DNA of 64,000 nt. Source: Allorhizobium sonneratiae. Its GTDB lineage: Bacteria; Pseudomonadota; Alphaproteobacteria; Rhizobiales; Rhizobiaceae. The notes beneath the pieces were generated by a model, which was not told the DNA's origin, made no database searches, and saw nothing but the letters and a program-made list of their open reading frames with translations. The translations under genes and the position numbers were made by a program. The stretch is from NCBI RefSeq assembly GCF_023700755.1, contig NZ_JAMKOJ010000001.1:558001-622000 (forward strand). Direction: 5' to 3'. Below are positions 1-9,861 of this stretch, piece after piece (within the stretch, counting starts at the first letter, position 1; each line of letters opens with the position of its first letter).

Positions 1-88
1 GGAACCTGCGACGACGCTGATGCTTCTTTCACCCGCCTGTCACGGCGGTGGATCATCATGGCTCATTCGCAATACGGTTCTGGCGCTC

Positions 89-667
89 ATGCACAAGCAC
101 GATCTGGTCTATCTCACTGAAGATGCGTCCCACGACGCGGTTATCGAACTCATCAACGAAGAGGCTTTCGGGCCGGGGCGGTTTACCCGGGCGGCGGCGC
201 GCATTCGCGAACAGGGTCCGCATGACCGCACGCTCTCCTTCATCTGTGCCGATGACGGCGAAACCATTGCCTCTGTGCGGATGACGCCGGTGAAGGCTGG
301 TGAAGTTATGGGGCATTTGCTGGGGCCGCTTGCGGTCCGGCCCTCGCACAAGAACCGGGGCATTGGCCGTGAACTGGTGCGCATTGCCATTGAGGCGGCG
401 CGGCGCAAGGGCTCTGAGGCGGTGATCCTGATCGGCGATCCGCCCTATTATATGCCGCTCGGTTTCGAGAAGGTTGCCTATAAGGCGCTGGATTTCCCCG
501 GCCCCGTCGATGCCAACCGGGTTCTGGTCGTGCCGCTTGCCGATGATGTGCATGCGCGGCTGAGGGGTGTGATCCAGTGGAGCGATCACAAGCGTTACAC
601 CGGCGAGAGCGAAGAGGCGGCGGATCAGGATTTTTATGAGCCGCCGCTGAAAGTCGTTAACGGTTGA
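89..667 (+). CDS. GNAT family N-acetyltransferase (YhbS-like)
   Basis: A 192-residue single-domain GNAT protein, expected to move an acetyl group from acetyl-CoA to an amine; the substrate cannot be told. The acetyl-CoA loop is visible as RPSHKNRGIGRELV (about residues 88-101), preceded by LLGPLAV and followed by GDPPYYMPLGFEKV, a pattern typical of the YhbS group (COG3153). An in-frame ATG at 20 would add 23 residues that do not look like GNAT sequence, so the ATG at 89 is preferred, although neither start has a clear ribosome binding site. The 3' end overlaps the convergent metallo-hydrolase gene by 11 bases. Confidence 0.85.
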   Translation: MHKHDLVYLTEDASHDAVIELINEEAFGPGRFTRAAARIREQGPHDRTLSFICADDGETIASVRMTPVKAGEVMGHLLGPLAVRPSHKNRGIGRELVRIAIEAARRKGSEAVILIGDPPYYMPLGFEKVAYKALDFPGPVDANRVLVVPLADDVHARLRGVIQWSDHKRYTGESEEAADQDFYEPPLKVVNG

Positions 668-1523
668 CCGGCTCGAAGCGGTAACCATCTCCTTCACGTG
701 TCACCTTGCCCAGGCCGGGGAAGGGGATATGCACACCGGCAATGGTGAAGCCCTGATCGGCAGCTTCCGCAAAACAGATGGCGCGCGAGTGCGCGGCATT
801 TTTCTGATCATAATCGAAATCGATGGTGACCGCCGGGTTTTTGAACTGCACCGTGTCGCCATGGACGATGTCGCCGACAAAGGCGATGGTGTCGTGACCT
901 TCTTTATAAAAGATCGTCAAATGGCCGGGGGTGTGGCCGGCCCGAAGGCTGGCGCTGAAACCGGGGATGATCTCGCCTTCATCGGCAAAGAGCTTCACCT
1001 GACCAGCGTTTTGATAAGGGTCGATCATCGCATGGGCGCGGGCGATCTGGCCTTTCAGCCGCTCCGTTGCGTTTGGCGCGTCTGCCGCCCCCGGTGACAG
1101 CCAGAAATCGGCCTCGGTCCGGCCGAGATGCAGCGTGGCGTTGGGGAAAACCTGCTTGCCGTCGATCATCAGTCCACCACTATGATCGGCGTGGATATGG
1201 GTGAGAATGATGTCACCGATGGCTTCCGGCTGAATGGCGAGTGCGGCAAGGCCATCGCGCAGCTTGCCATGATCGGGGCCGAACAGAGCACCCGATCCGG
1301 TATCGATCAGCACCAGACGCCCGGCGCTTTTCACCAGAAAGACATTGACGGAGAGTTCTGTCGGGGCCTCGGGAAAGCGCTCCGGCGTCGGCTCCGAGCT
1401 TTCAAGGCGGTAAAGATTGCCGACTGGCGCAGACAGGGTGCCATCTGAAAAGGCAAAGATGTCTGTCTCGCCCATGATCAGGCGAAAAGGCGCTGGAGCG
1501 GCTGGCTGCAATGTTTGATCCAT
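657..1523 (-). CDS. MBL-fold metallo-hydrolase
   Basis: A 288-residue metallo-beta-lactamase-fold hydrolase. The metal-binding motif THIHADHSGG lies near residue 115, with further ligands in the HTPGH and VGDIVHGD segments. Family members hydrolyse lactones, thioesters or related bonds; the substrate is not predictable here. An upstream in-frame ATG at 1568 exists, but the ATG at 1523 has a good GAGGAA ribosome binding site seven bases ahead and begins a typical N-terminus, so it is chosen. The gene follows the MoxR/DUF58 operon on the same strand with a 60-base gap, so read-through from that operon is possible. Confidence 0.88.
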   Translation of the reverse strand: MDQTLQPAAPAPFRLIMGETDIFAFSDGTLSAPVGNLYRLESSEPTPERFPEAPTELSVNVFLVKSAGRLVLIDTGSGALFGPDHGKLRDGLAALAIQPEAIGDIILTHIHADHSGGLMIDGKQVFPNATLHLGRTEADFWLSPGAADAPNATERLKGQIARAHAMIDPYQNAGQVKLFADEGEIIPGFSASLRAGHTPGHLTIFYKEGHDTIAFVGDIVHGDTVQFKNPAVTIDFDYDQKNAAHSRAICFAEAADQGFTIAGVHIPFPGLGKVTREGDGYRFEPVNR

Positions 1524-1583
1524 AAAGAGTTCCTCATAGTTGAGGGGCTGAACATTCGGCACCCCCATTTTGAAATGAAAATA

Positions 1584-3662
1584 TCACCGTCCCTCGCGCC
1601 ACCACATGGCCGACAGGGCAAAGAGCAGCAGCGCCAGCCCGCCAAAGCCGGCAAAGAGCGGCAGGGTGTCGATGCCTTTCAGAATGGTTTCGCTGGTCAT
1701 GCGAATGGTCAGGCGCTCACCGTCACTTGTCCGCACCGGCCCGTTGACCGGCAGAATGTCCGGCAGGGTGACGCCGCCATGGCCGTCATCGAGCCGTTTG
1801 ATCAGGCCATGACTGGCATCAGCCACCGGCTGCAACAGGGAAGGCGTTGAAATCATTGCCTTGAATTCCGGCGCATCCACCGCGCCGACATGGACGAGCG
1901 TCGAGAGCGTGCCGTTGGTGACGGTGAAAAGCCCGGTATCGTGCATTTTTTCCGCACCGCTATAGCGGCCCGGCTCGGTTTGCTGGAGGGGCAGCGTTTC
2001 CGTTTTGCCGGAGGGTGTGGTGATGGTGGCCGGGCCGGGATCGCCGCCGATTGTCTGGCGGGTGACGGTCAGAAGATGGCCGCTGGCCTTGGCGGTCAGC
2101 GCTTCTTCTTCCAGTTCCGGTTCCTTCATCAGCCAGTGGGCGATGCGGCGGTAAAGCGCCACATGCGGACCGCCGCCCTCGAAGCCGCGCGCCCAGAGCC
2201 AGCCCTGATCGGACAGCAGCATGGCGACCCGGCCTTTGCCGACCCGGTTGAGGATCAGAAGCGGCTTGCCGTCGCTGGCATTCATCACCGTTTCGCCCTG
2301 CGGCTTGTCGACATCGATGCTGCGGAACCAGCGGCCCCAATGCGGCGGCTCGAAACTGGCGCCGGGCAGGTCGCGCGTCACGGGATGTTTCTTGCCGATC
2401 TCCGACAGGCGCGGATAAAAGCCGCCTGTGCTGATGGTGCCGGTCGGCAGGGCCGGCAGAACGGAGGAGAGCGGCGTCATGGCGATGGAATCGTCGCTTG
2501 CCAGTTCCGGTCCTGCTGCCACCAGCAATGCACCGCCTTCACGCACATAATTGGCGATATTGTCGTAATAGAGCAACGGCAGTACGCCACGGTTCTGGTA
2601 GCGGTCGAGAATGATCAGGTCGAACTGGCGGATTTTTTCGACGAACAGTTCGCGTGTCGGAAAAGCGATCAGCGACAATTCATTGATCGGCGTGCCATCC
2701 TGTTTTTCCGGCGGGCGCAGAATGGTGAAATGCACCAGATCGACGGAGGGGTCGGATTTCAAGAGGTTGCGCCAGGCGCGCTCACCCGCATGCGGTTCGC
2801 CGGAGACGAGCAGAACCCTGAGATTTTGCCGGATGCCGTCGACCAGCGCCACGGTCTTGTTGTTGATGGCGCTGACTTCGCCGGGCAGGGCCGCAACGGA
2901 AAACTCGACGATATTGCTGCCCGCGCGCGGCACGGTGAAGGAATAGGGGGTCTCGACGCCCGGTGTTGCAAGGATCGTGCCCGCCGCATCACCATTGATG
3001 CGCACGGTCACGGTGACCGGTCCGGTCCCGTTTTGCTTCATGCCCTCGTCGATCACCTTGACCGTCACGGTCTGTGGCTGGCCGACAATGCCGAAGCGGG
3101 GCGCGCGCACCAGCGTGATCCGCCGGTCGAATTCATCGGCCTTGCCGGTCAAGAGCGTGTGGATCGGCGCATCGATGCCGAGGCTTTTGATGGAGGCCGG
3201 CACGTCATGCACTTCACCGTCGGTGATCAGGATGGCCGCTCCGACCCGGGCGGGCGGTACATCCGAGATGGCCGAGGTCAGCGCGGAAAACAGCCGTGTG
3301 GAGGGGGCATCGCTGTCTTCCGGGGTTTTGACCGTGACAATGCGCGGCTCGATGCCCGGGAAGCGGGCAAGGCGTTCTTTCAGCCCCTTCAGCGCCTCTT
3401 CCGTCATCTTTTCGCGGGCGGGGATATCGGTCTGGCTCTGGCTTTGATCGACAATCACCGGCACCACGGTGCTGAGCGGTGCGCGATCCTCGAATTGCAG
3501 TTGAGGATTGGCAAGTGCGGCAATCAGCGCCAGAAAGGCAAGAAAGCGGATGGTCGTGCCGCGCAGCGACCGGTAAAACCCGAAAGCGGCGATCAGGGCG
3601 GCGACAAGGCCAAGCGCAACGAGTGCCGGAAGCGGCAGGAAAGGGGCGAAGGAAAAGCTCAT
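1584..3662 (-). CDS. Membrane protein with vWA-like and amidotransferase-like domains (MoxR operon, gene 4)
   Basis: A 692-residue membrane protein. Two membrane segments lie in the first 50 residues and one at the C-terminus, just before WWREGR. A von Willebrand A-like region begins near residue 65: VDQSQSQ fits the DxSxS metal site and ITDGE lies further on. A middle region resembles a glutamine-amidotransferase-like Rossmann domain. The start codon directly abuts the stop of the 939-residue upstream gene, so the two are surely co-transcribed and probably coupled. Proteins of this kind are conserved next to MoxR and DUF58 genes in rhizobia. The exact role is unknown; assembly or stress maintenance of a periplasmic or envelope complex is an inference from the MoxR association. 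Confidence 0.85.
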   Translation of the reverse strand: MSFSFAPFLPLPALVALGLVAALIAAFGFYRSLRGTTIRFLAFLALIAALANPQLQFEDRAPLSTVVPVIVDQSQSQTDIPAREKMTEEALKGLKERLARFPGIEPRIVTVKTPEDSDAPSTRLFSALTSAISDVPPARVGAAILITDGEVHDVPASIKSLGIDAPIHTLLTGKADEFDRRITLVRAPRFGIVGQPQTVTVKVIDEGMKQNGTGPVTVTVRINGDAAGTILATPGVETPYSFTVPRAGSNIVEFSVAALPGEVSAINNKTVALVDGIRQNLRVLLVSGEPHAGERAWRNLLKSDPSVDLVHFTILRPPEKQDGTPINELSLIAFPTRELFVEKIRQFDLIILDRYQNRGVLPLLYYDNIANYVREGGALLVAAGPELASDDSIAMTPLSSVLPALPTGTISTGGFYPRLSEIGKKHPVTRDLPGASFEPPHWGRWFRSIDVDKPQGETVMNASDGKPLLILNRVGKGRVAMLLSDQGWLWARGFEGGGPHVALYRRIAHWLMKEPELEEEALTAKASGHLLTVTRQTIGGDPGPATITTPSGKTETLPLQQTEPGRYSGAEKMHDTGLFTVTNGTLSTLVHVGAVDAPEFKAMISTPSLLQPVADASHGLIKRLDDGHGGVTLPDILPVNGPVRTSDGERLTIRMTSETILKGIDTLPLFAGFGGLALLLFALSAMWWREGR

Positions 3663-6482
3663 CTACTGCCCCAGCCGTTCGAGAAGAGCGGGCACATGCA
3701 CTTGATCGGCCTTGTAGTTGCCGGTGAACATATACATCATGATGTTGACGCCGACGCGATAGGCCATTTCCCGCTGTCGGTCATCCGGTGGCACGGTCGG
3801 CATCAGCGGCATGCCCTGATCATTGACCGCCCAGGCACCCATCAGATCGTTGCCGGTGATGATGATCGGGCTGACGCCATCGCCGGAAGAGGCAAGTCCT
3901 GCTTTGGTGCCGTTTTTATCGGGCCGTGCCTCGACCCAGAGTGGGCTGCCGTCATAGCGCCCCGGAAAGGATTGCAGCAGAAAGAAGGTGCGGGTCAGAA
4001 CATGGTTTTTCGGCACGGGTTCCAGAGGTGGAATGTCGATATTGGCGAGAATTTGCCGCAGCCTTGCCCCGTTGGCGGTGACGCCGCCATCCGTGCCCAG
4101 CGAGGTGAGCTGGTCGCGTGTGTCGAAGAGCACCGTGCCGCCGGCACGCATATAGGCATCGATCCGGCTGATCGCCGCCTCGCTCGGCATGGGGGCCGTG
4201 GCGGAAATCGGCCAGAACAGGATCGGGAAGATCGACAATTCATCCTTGGAGATATCGACACCCACCGGTGCGCCGGGTTCCAGCGCCGTGTGATAGGTCA
4301 GATATTGCGACAATCCCTCCAGCCCGCTTTTCGAGATCGCGTCGACCGCTGGTTCGCCGGTGATGACATAGGCGAGATGCGTGGTATCGAGCCGCTTCAA
4401 AAGCACATCGTCGCCGGGCTTTGCGTCATTGGCCAGCGCCTGAGACGCGGGCATGAGCGAAACGGCGGCAAGACCGGCAAGGGTGAGGAGCAGAACCGCT
4501 GCTGTCCGTTTCGGCAGGCGGGCAAAGGCGCCATGGATGACCAGCACCGCCAGACAATCGGCCAGGAACAGCAGGACGGCCAGCATCAGCAGCATGGGTT
4601 TCAGCGGCCTTGCCGTTTTTGCCGACAGAGAAATCCGGGTGAGAGGCAGGCTGGTCGCCTGATCGAGCGGTTTCAGCTCCGCACCTTTCGGCAGAAGATT
4701 GAGAGCGACAAAACCGTCCTGCGCGCCATAAAGGCCGGGCGGATGGTCGAAGCGTGCGGCGGTCAGCCGGTTCGGCCCCTGATCCAGCGGCCTTGCCATG
4801 CCGGTTTCGGCGGTCAACTGGCCCATGGCATTGAGCAGCCGGTAAGGCGGCAGGCTTGCGGCCTGTTCGCCCTCTTTCAGCGCCGGACCGGCATGGGACA
4901 TCTGCACCACCCGGCGCAGCATGGCGACGAAATCGCCCGACAGCGGCAGGTTGGACCAGCTGGTTTCGGCGGTTACATGAAAGAGCACGATCCGGCCTGC
5001 GCCGACATCACGCGCCGTGACCAACGGCGTGCCATCGGCAAGGCTTGCCCATGTGTGCTCGCGCAGGTCCGGCGTCGGTTCGGCCAGAACCTGCCGCTTG
5101 ACCCGTACATCCTTCGGCGTCGGCAGTCCGGCAAAGGGGCTTGAGGCCGGGAAGGGGGCGAGCGGCTGCGGCTCCGACCAGGAGAGCGCGCCGCCCAGTT
5201 CGCGCTCGCCCTGGCGCAGCGGCACCGGCAGAAGCGGGTCATCGGCCGGGCTTGCCGCCAGATGCGGCCCGGCAAAGCGGATCAGCATGCCGCCTTTTTT
5301 CACGAACCGGTCGATGGCCGCAACGGTTTCCTGCGGCAGGCGACCGACATCGGCCATGATCAGCACCGAAGGGTTTTGCTGCAACAGATCGGGAATGGCC
5401 TTGGCCATGTCATTGTCGCGCGAGCGGATCAGATCGGCATAGGGTTTCAGCGCCCGGTCAAGATAATAGAGCGGCGCCAGCAGCGGCTGGAATTCATTGC
5501 CGGCTTCCCCGGCAATCAGCGCCACCTTGCGGCGGCGGAAACTGTCATCCAGCAGATGCACCGCACCGGCTGTCTCGATACCGGTGAGGCTCAGCCGGGC
5601 AAAATCATTGCGCAGCTCGTAAGGCACGGTGAGCCTTGCCGTTGTGTTGGCGGACCCTGCGGCAAAATCGGCAGGCGCGCTGGCCAGAATGCGGCCCTGC
5701 CGGTCGAACGCATTGACCGTCACCTGGCGCGGTGTGGTGGCGGCAAGACGGGTGAGGCTGACCGTCATGCTTTCGGCGTCATTATCGGCGCCGGTGATGG
5801 CGATGGCGGCCTTGCCGTCATCCTCAATCAGGCGCAGATCGGCAGGTTTCAGCGCCGAGAGGCTGGCAAGGGCACTCTCCTTGTCCGTCCCGGCCGGCCC
5901 GGCGATGCCGTCGGTGATGAAGGCGACGGTTCCGGGCGTTCTGCCCTTCAGCGCTGCTGCCAAAGCTGTGATGGCGCGGGCACGTTCTGCGACAAGCGGG
6001 CGCGGTTCTGCTGCCTGCAGGCGTTCTCGAATGGTGGCGGCATCCTGCGGCGCAGCATCCTGATCCGGATTGGCGGTCAGCACGAGCGAGATCGGCTGGT
6101 TGGCCGCCTCTGCCTCATCGACAAGCGTACGGGCGGCGGTCATGCGCTGGTCCCAATCGGCAACGCTTGCCCAGCTGTTATCGATGACGAGCGCCAGCGG
6201 GCCGGTGGCGGCAATCCGGTTTTCCTGCGGGTTCAGCACCGGATCGGCCAGCGCCAGAATGATCAGCGTCGCCATGAGCATCCGCAGCGCCGTCAGCCAC
6301 CACGGGCTTTGCGCCGGAGTTTCCTCGCGTTTGAGCACGCGGGCCAGAATTTTGAGCGGCGGAAAGATTTCCCGCTGCGGCCGGGGGGGCGTCAGCTTCA
6401 GCAGCCACCAGATGGCGGGCAGCACCACCAGCGCGCCCAGAAGCGCCGGGCTCATAAAGGCAAAGGGCAGCGATCCCATCAC
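3663..6482 (-). CDS. BatA-like membrane protein with C-terminal DUF4159 domain (MoxR operon, gene 3)
   Basis: A 939-residue protein. It begins with a BatA-type N-terminus with two membrane segments (about residues 8-30 and 64-83), then a degenerate vWA-like domain (VIDNSWAS, then FITDGIAG), an amidotransferase-like middle, two more membrane segments near 625-680, and a DUF4159 domain from about 695 to the end. DUF4159 contains GGTVLFDTRD and SGDGVSPIIITGNDL. The start overlaps the DUF58 gene by four bases, and the next gene begins one base after its stop, so it lies inside a tight operon. The MIDAS motif is DNSWAS rather than strict DxSxS, so metal binding may be lost. Function is uncharacterised; a MoxR client or adaptor role is inferred. 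Confidence 0.88.
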   Translation of the reverse strand: MMGSLPFAFMSPALLGALVVLPAIWWLLKLTPPRPQREIFPPLKILARVLKREETPAQSPWWLTALRMLMATLIILALADPVLNPQENRIAATGPLALVIDNSWASVADWDQRMTAARTLVDEAEAANQPISLVLTANPDQDAAPQDAATIRERLQAAEPRPLVAERARAITALAAALKGRTPGTVAFITDGIAGPAGTDKESALASLSALKPADLRLIEDDGKAAIAITGADNDAESMTVSLTRLAATTPRQVTVNAFDRQGRILASAPADFAAGSANTTARLTVPYELRNDFARLSLTGIETAGAVHLLDDSFRRRKVALIAGEAGNEFQPLLAPLYYLDRALKPYADLIRSRDNDMAKAIPDLLQQNPSVLIMADVGRLPQETVAAIDRFVKKGGMLIRFAGPHLAASPADDPLLPVPLRQGERELGGALSWSEPQPLAPFPASSPFAGLPTPKDVRVKRQVLAEPTPDLREHTWASLADGTPLVTARDVGAGRIVLFHVTAETSWSNLPLSGDFVAMLRRVVQMSHAGPALKEGEQAASLPPYRLLNAMGQLTAETGMARPLDQGPNRLTAARFDHPPGLYGAQDGFVALNLLPKGAELKPLDQATSLPLTRISLSAKTARPLKPMLLMLAVLLFLADCLAVLVIHGAFARLPKRTAAVLLLTLAGLAAVSLMPASQALANDAKPGDDVLLKRLDTTHLAYVITGEPAVDAISKSGLEGLSQYLTYHTALEPGAPVGVDISKDELSIFPILFWPISATAPMPSEAAISRIDAYMRAGGTVLFDTRDQLTSLGTDGGVTANGARLRQILANIDIPPLEPVPKNHVLTRTFFLLQSFPGRYDGSPLWVEARPDKNGTKAGLASSGDGVSPIIITGNDLMGAWAVNDQGMPLMPTVPPDDRQREMAYRVGVNIMMYMFTGNYKADQVHVPALLERLGQ

Positions 6483-7408
6483 AGCCCTCCCATGGCGTGA
6501 CGCTGAGGCGCGCCGGAGAGCGAAAGATGCACGGCCCCCAGTGCTTCCGAGGCCGGGCGGTCGGTCAGATGCGGGGTGTAGCTCCAGCCAAGACGGCGCA
6601 GACCTGACGCAAGCGTCTGTCTGCGGGCCAGATAGGCGGTGCGATAGGCTTCCGCCACGGTTTCGGCCCGGCCGGAGACCAGCCTGTCACCGGTTTCCGG
6701 ATCGGTAAATTCGGTGCGCCCCGCATAGGGAAAAAGCTCTTCCGCCGGATCGGCCACTTCGATGGCGTGGCCCCTCAGCCCCCGTTTTGCCATGGGGGCA
6801 AGCCGGGCTAACATCGCATCGGCATCGTCGAGAAAATCGCCAATGAGCACAATGTCGCTCGGCTGGCGGATCATGCCGGTTTCCGGCAGGCCGTTCAGGT
6901 TCCTGTTGCTATTCAGCGCATGGGTCAGCGCCAGCGCCAGCCGTTCTGCGCCCTGTCTTGCGGCAATCGGTTCGAGAAGGCCCGGAACGCCGATGCGCTC
7001 GCCCGAGCGCGACAGGATCTCTGCGAGCGCCAGCATCAGCACCAGCGCCCGGTGCTCTTTGGACACCGGGGAAAAGCGCGATTTATAGAGCATGGAGGCG
7101 GAAAGATCGACCGAGAGCCAGACGGTGTGGGCTGCTTCCCATTCCCGGTCGCGGATATAAAGCTGATCGTCGCGGGCCGAGCGCCGCCAGTCGATGCGCG
7201 CCAGGCTTTCCCCCTCGGTATAGGGGCGGAACTGCCAGAAATTTTCGCCGATGCCGCGTTTTCTACGGCCATGCCAGCCGGCAATCACCGTATTGGCGAT
7301 ACGCTTTGCCTCGACGAGACAATCGGGGATCAGCCCCGCATGGTGGCGGGCGCGGACAAGCGCTTCGCGCGCCGGGATATGATCGAGGGTTTCACCAATG
7401 GCCGCCAC
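6479..7408 (-). CDS. DUF58 domain-containing protein (MoxR operon, gene 2)
   Basis: A 309-residue soluble DUF58 protein with a vWA-like fold. The DUF58 signature GESLARIDWRRSAR lies near residue 70, and a canonical MIDAS-type DLSASM near residue 101. The start is GTG at 7408, 17 bases after the MoxR stop; no better start is visible. DUF58 proteins are regular partners of MoxR AAA+ ATPases and are thought to help remodel or activate client proteins. The 3' end overlaps the next gene by four bases, so translation is coupled. The biological client in this organism is unknown. Confidence 0.92.
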   Translation of the reverse strand: MAAIGETLDHIPAREALVRARHHAGLIPDCLVEAKRIANTVIAGWHGRRKRGIGENFWQFRPYTEGESLARIDWRRSARDDQLYIRDREWEAAHTVWLSVDLSASMLYKSRFSPVSKEHRALVLMLALAEILSRSGERIGVPGLLEPIAARQGAERLALALTHALNSNRNLNGLPETGMIRQPSDIVLIGDFLDDADAMLARLAPMAKRGLRGHAIEVADPAEELFPYAGRTEFTDPETGDRLVSGRAETVAEAYRTAYLARRQTLASGLRRLGWSYTPHLTDRPASEALGAVHLSLSGAPQRHAMGGL

Positions 7409-7425
7409 GGGGCTTCAAGCCTTTC

Positions 7426-8439
<1,014 letters not shown>

Positions 8440-8599
8440 GATGTCTCCATTTCATCTGTGACGTCAGTTGCCGCAACAGGCGTCATCTGGCCGGTCATTC
8501 TTTTGTGTCTCATTTATTCGCCCGCAAACCGCTGACAAGCGCATTGCAAAAGACTATCTCAACTTGAACCCCTGTTACAGGAAAAACCGGGACACAAAC

Positions 8600-9223
8600 A
8601 TGGCAGGCTTTGAAGACACTCCAATCCGCGATGCTGCCGGTCTTGCTGGTGAGATCGCTCGCGCCACAGCCGAGGCGGGTGAGCACGCACGCACCATGCC
8701 ACCGGTGGAACGGTGGAATCCGCCCTTTTGCGGGGATATCGACATGGAAATCCGCGCTGACGGCACCTGGTATTACATGGGAACGCCGATCACCCGCGCC
8801 CCCCTTGTGCGGCTTTTTTCCACCGTGCTGCGCAAGGATGAGGACGAGAAAACCTATCTGGTCACGCCTGTGGAAAAAGTCGGCATCCGCGTTCAGGATG
8901 CGCCTTTTGTCGCCGTTGAGATGACGCAGACGGTCGAGGATGGCAAAAGCGTGCTGTGCTTTCGCACCAATGTCGGCGATATCGTTGAAGCCGGGCCGGA
9001 GCATGGGCTGCGTTTTGTCATCGCAGGGGAGAAGCAGCAGTTGAAACCCTATCTGCATGTGCGCGGACGGCTGGAGGCGCTTTTGAGCCGCGCCGTCACC
9101 TATGATCTGATCGCCCTTGGCGAGACGATCGAGACGGCGGATGGCTCACTCTTTGCCATCCGCTCCGGCGATTGTGTCTTTCCGGTTATGCGGGCCGATG
9201 AACTGGAGCGGCTCTCGACATGA
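8600..9223 (+). CDS. DUF1285 domain-containing protein
   Basis: A 207-residue DUF1285 protein, well conserved in alphaproteobacteria but without assigned activity. The domain fills most of the chain (PPFCGDIDMEIRADGTWYYMG near residue 40, then a compact beta-rich body). The open frame extends upstream to 8468, but the first 44 codons are low-complexity spacer sequence, and ATG at 8600 begins the expected N-terminus. Its stop overlaps the NUDIX start by four bases, and the CCA-adding enzyme follows in the same way, giving a coupled three-gene operon (DUF1285, NUDIX, CCA transferase) that is familiar from other alphaproteobacteria. Confidence 0.9.
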   Translation: MAGFEDTPIRDAAGLAGEIARATAEAGEHARTMPPVERWNPPFCGDIDMEIRADGTWYYMGTPITRAPLVRLFSTVLRKDEDEKTYLVTPVEKVGIRVQDAPFVAVEMTQTVEDGKSVLCFRTNVGDIVEAGPEHGLRFVIAGEKQQLKPYLHVRGRLEALLSRAVTYDLIALGETIETADGSLFAIRSGDCVFPVMRADELERLST

Positions 9224-9861
9224 CGGTGATCACCCATCCCATTTTTTCTGCCGAGGACTTTCGGGCGAGGGCGCAAAACCAGTCCGGTGCACCGCTTGAA
9301 ACCGCATGGCGCGACCATGGCGATCACGCGCTGAACGGCGATCTTTTGCCGGGGCTGGAGGCTATGCGGCTGCGTGACGCCGCTGTCCTGGTGCCGGTGG
9401 TGGATGACGGCGAGGATGCGAAAATCATTCTCACCCAGCGTACCGCCACCTTGCGCAAGCATTCCGGCCAGATCGCCTTTCCCGGCGGCGGCGTGGATGA
9501 GGGCGATAGCGATATCGAGGCTGCAGCACTGCGGGAGGCTGAGGAGGAGATTGGGCTTGATCCGCGCTTTGTCGAACCCGTCGGGCGGTTGCCGCATTAT
9601 CTGGCCGCCACCGGCTTTCGCATCACTCCGGTTCTTGCGGTGGTGCAGCCCGGTTTTACGCTGATGCCCAATCCCGATGAGGTGGCGGATGTCTTCGAGG
9701 TGCCGCTTTCTTTCCTGATGAACCCGGACAATCACCGCAAGGACAGCAAGCTGCTCATGGGATTTGTCCGGCATTTTTATGTCATGCCCTATGGCGAGCG
9801 CTATATTTGGGGCATTACTGCCGGAATTCTCCGGACCTTGTACGAAAGGCTTTATGCATGA
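9220..9861 (+). CDS. NUDIX hydrolase, CoA pyrophosphatase type
   Basis: A 213-residue NUDIX protein. The NUDIX box GGGVDEGDSDIEAA followed by LREAEEEIGLD fits GX5EX7REUXEEXGU, and the preceding LRKHSGQIAFPGG is the signature of the CoA pyrophosphatase subgroup (NudL/YeaB). It likely cleaves CoA or acyl-CoA to 3',5'-ADP and phosphopantetheine. The ATG overlaps the stop of the DUF1285 gene, and its own TGA overlaps the ATG of the CCA transferase (ATGA), so all three are translationally coupled. Confidence 0.92.
   Translation: MTVITHPIFSAEDFRARAQNQSGAPLETAWRDHGDHALNGDLLPGLEAMRLRDAAVLVPVVDDGEDAKIILTQRTATLRKHSGQIAFPGGGVDEGDSDIEAAALREAEEEIGLDPRFVEPVGRLPHYLAATGFRITPVLAVVQPGFTLMPNPDEVADVFEVPLSFLMNPDNHRKDSKLLMGFVRHFYVMPYGERYIWGITAGILRTLYERLYA

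Noticed and set aside
1890..5144. A 1084-codon open frame on the plus strand across the MoxR operon
   Set aside because: It lies wholly opposite two clear genes, has a His/Gln/Arg-rich composition with no domain, and has no ribosome binding site. It is an antisense shadow of codon bias.
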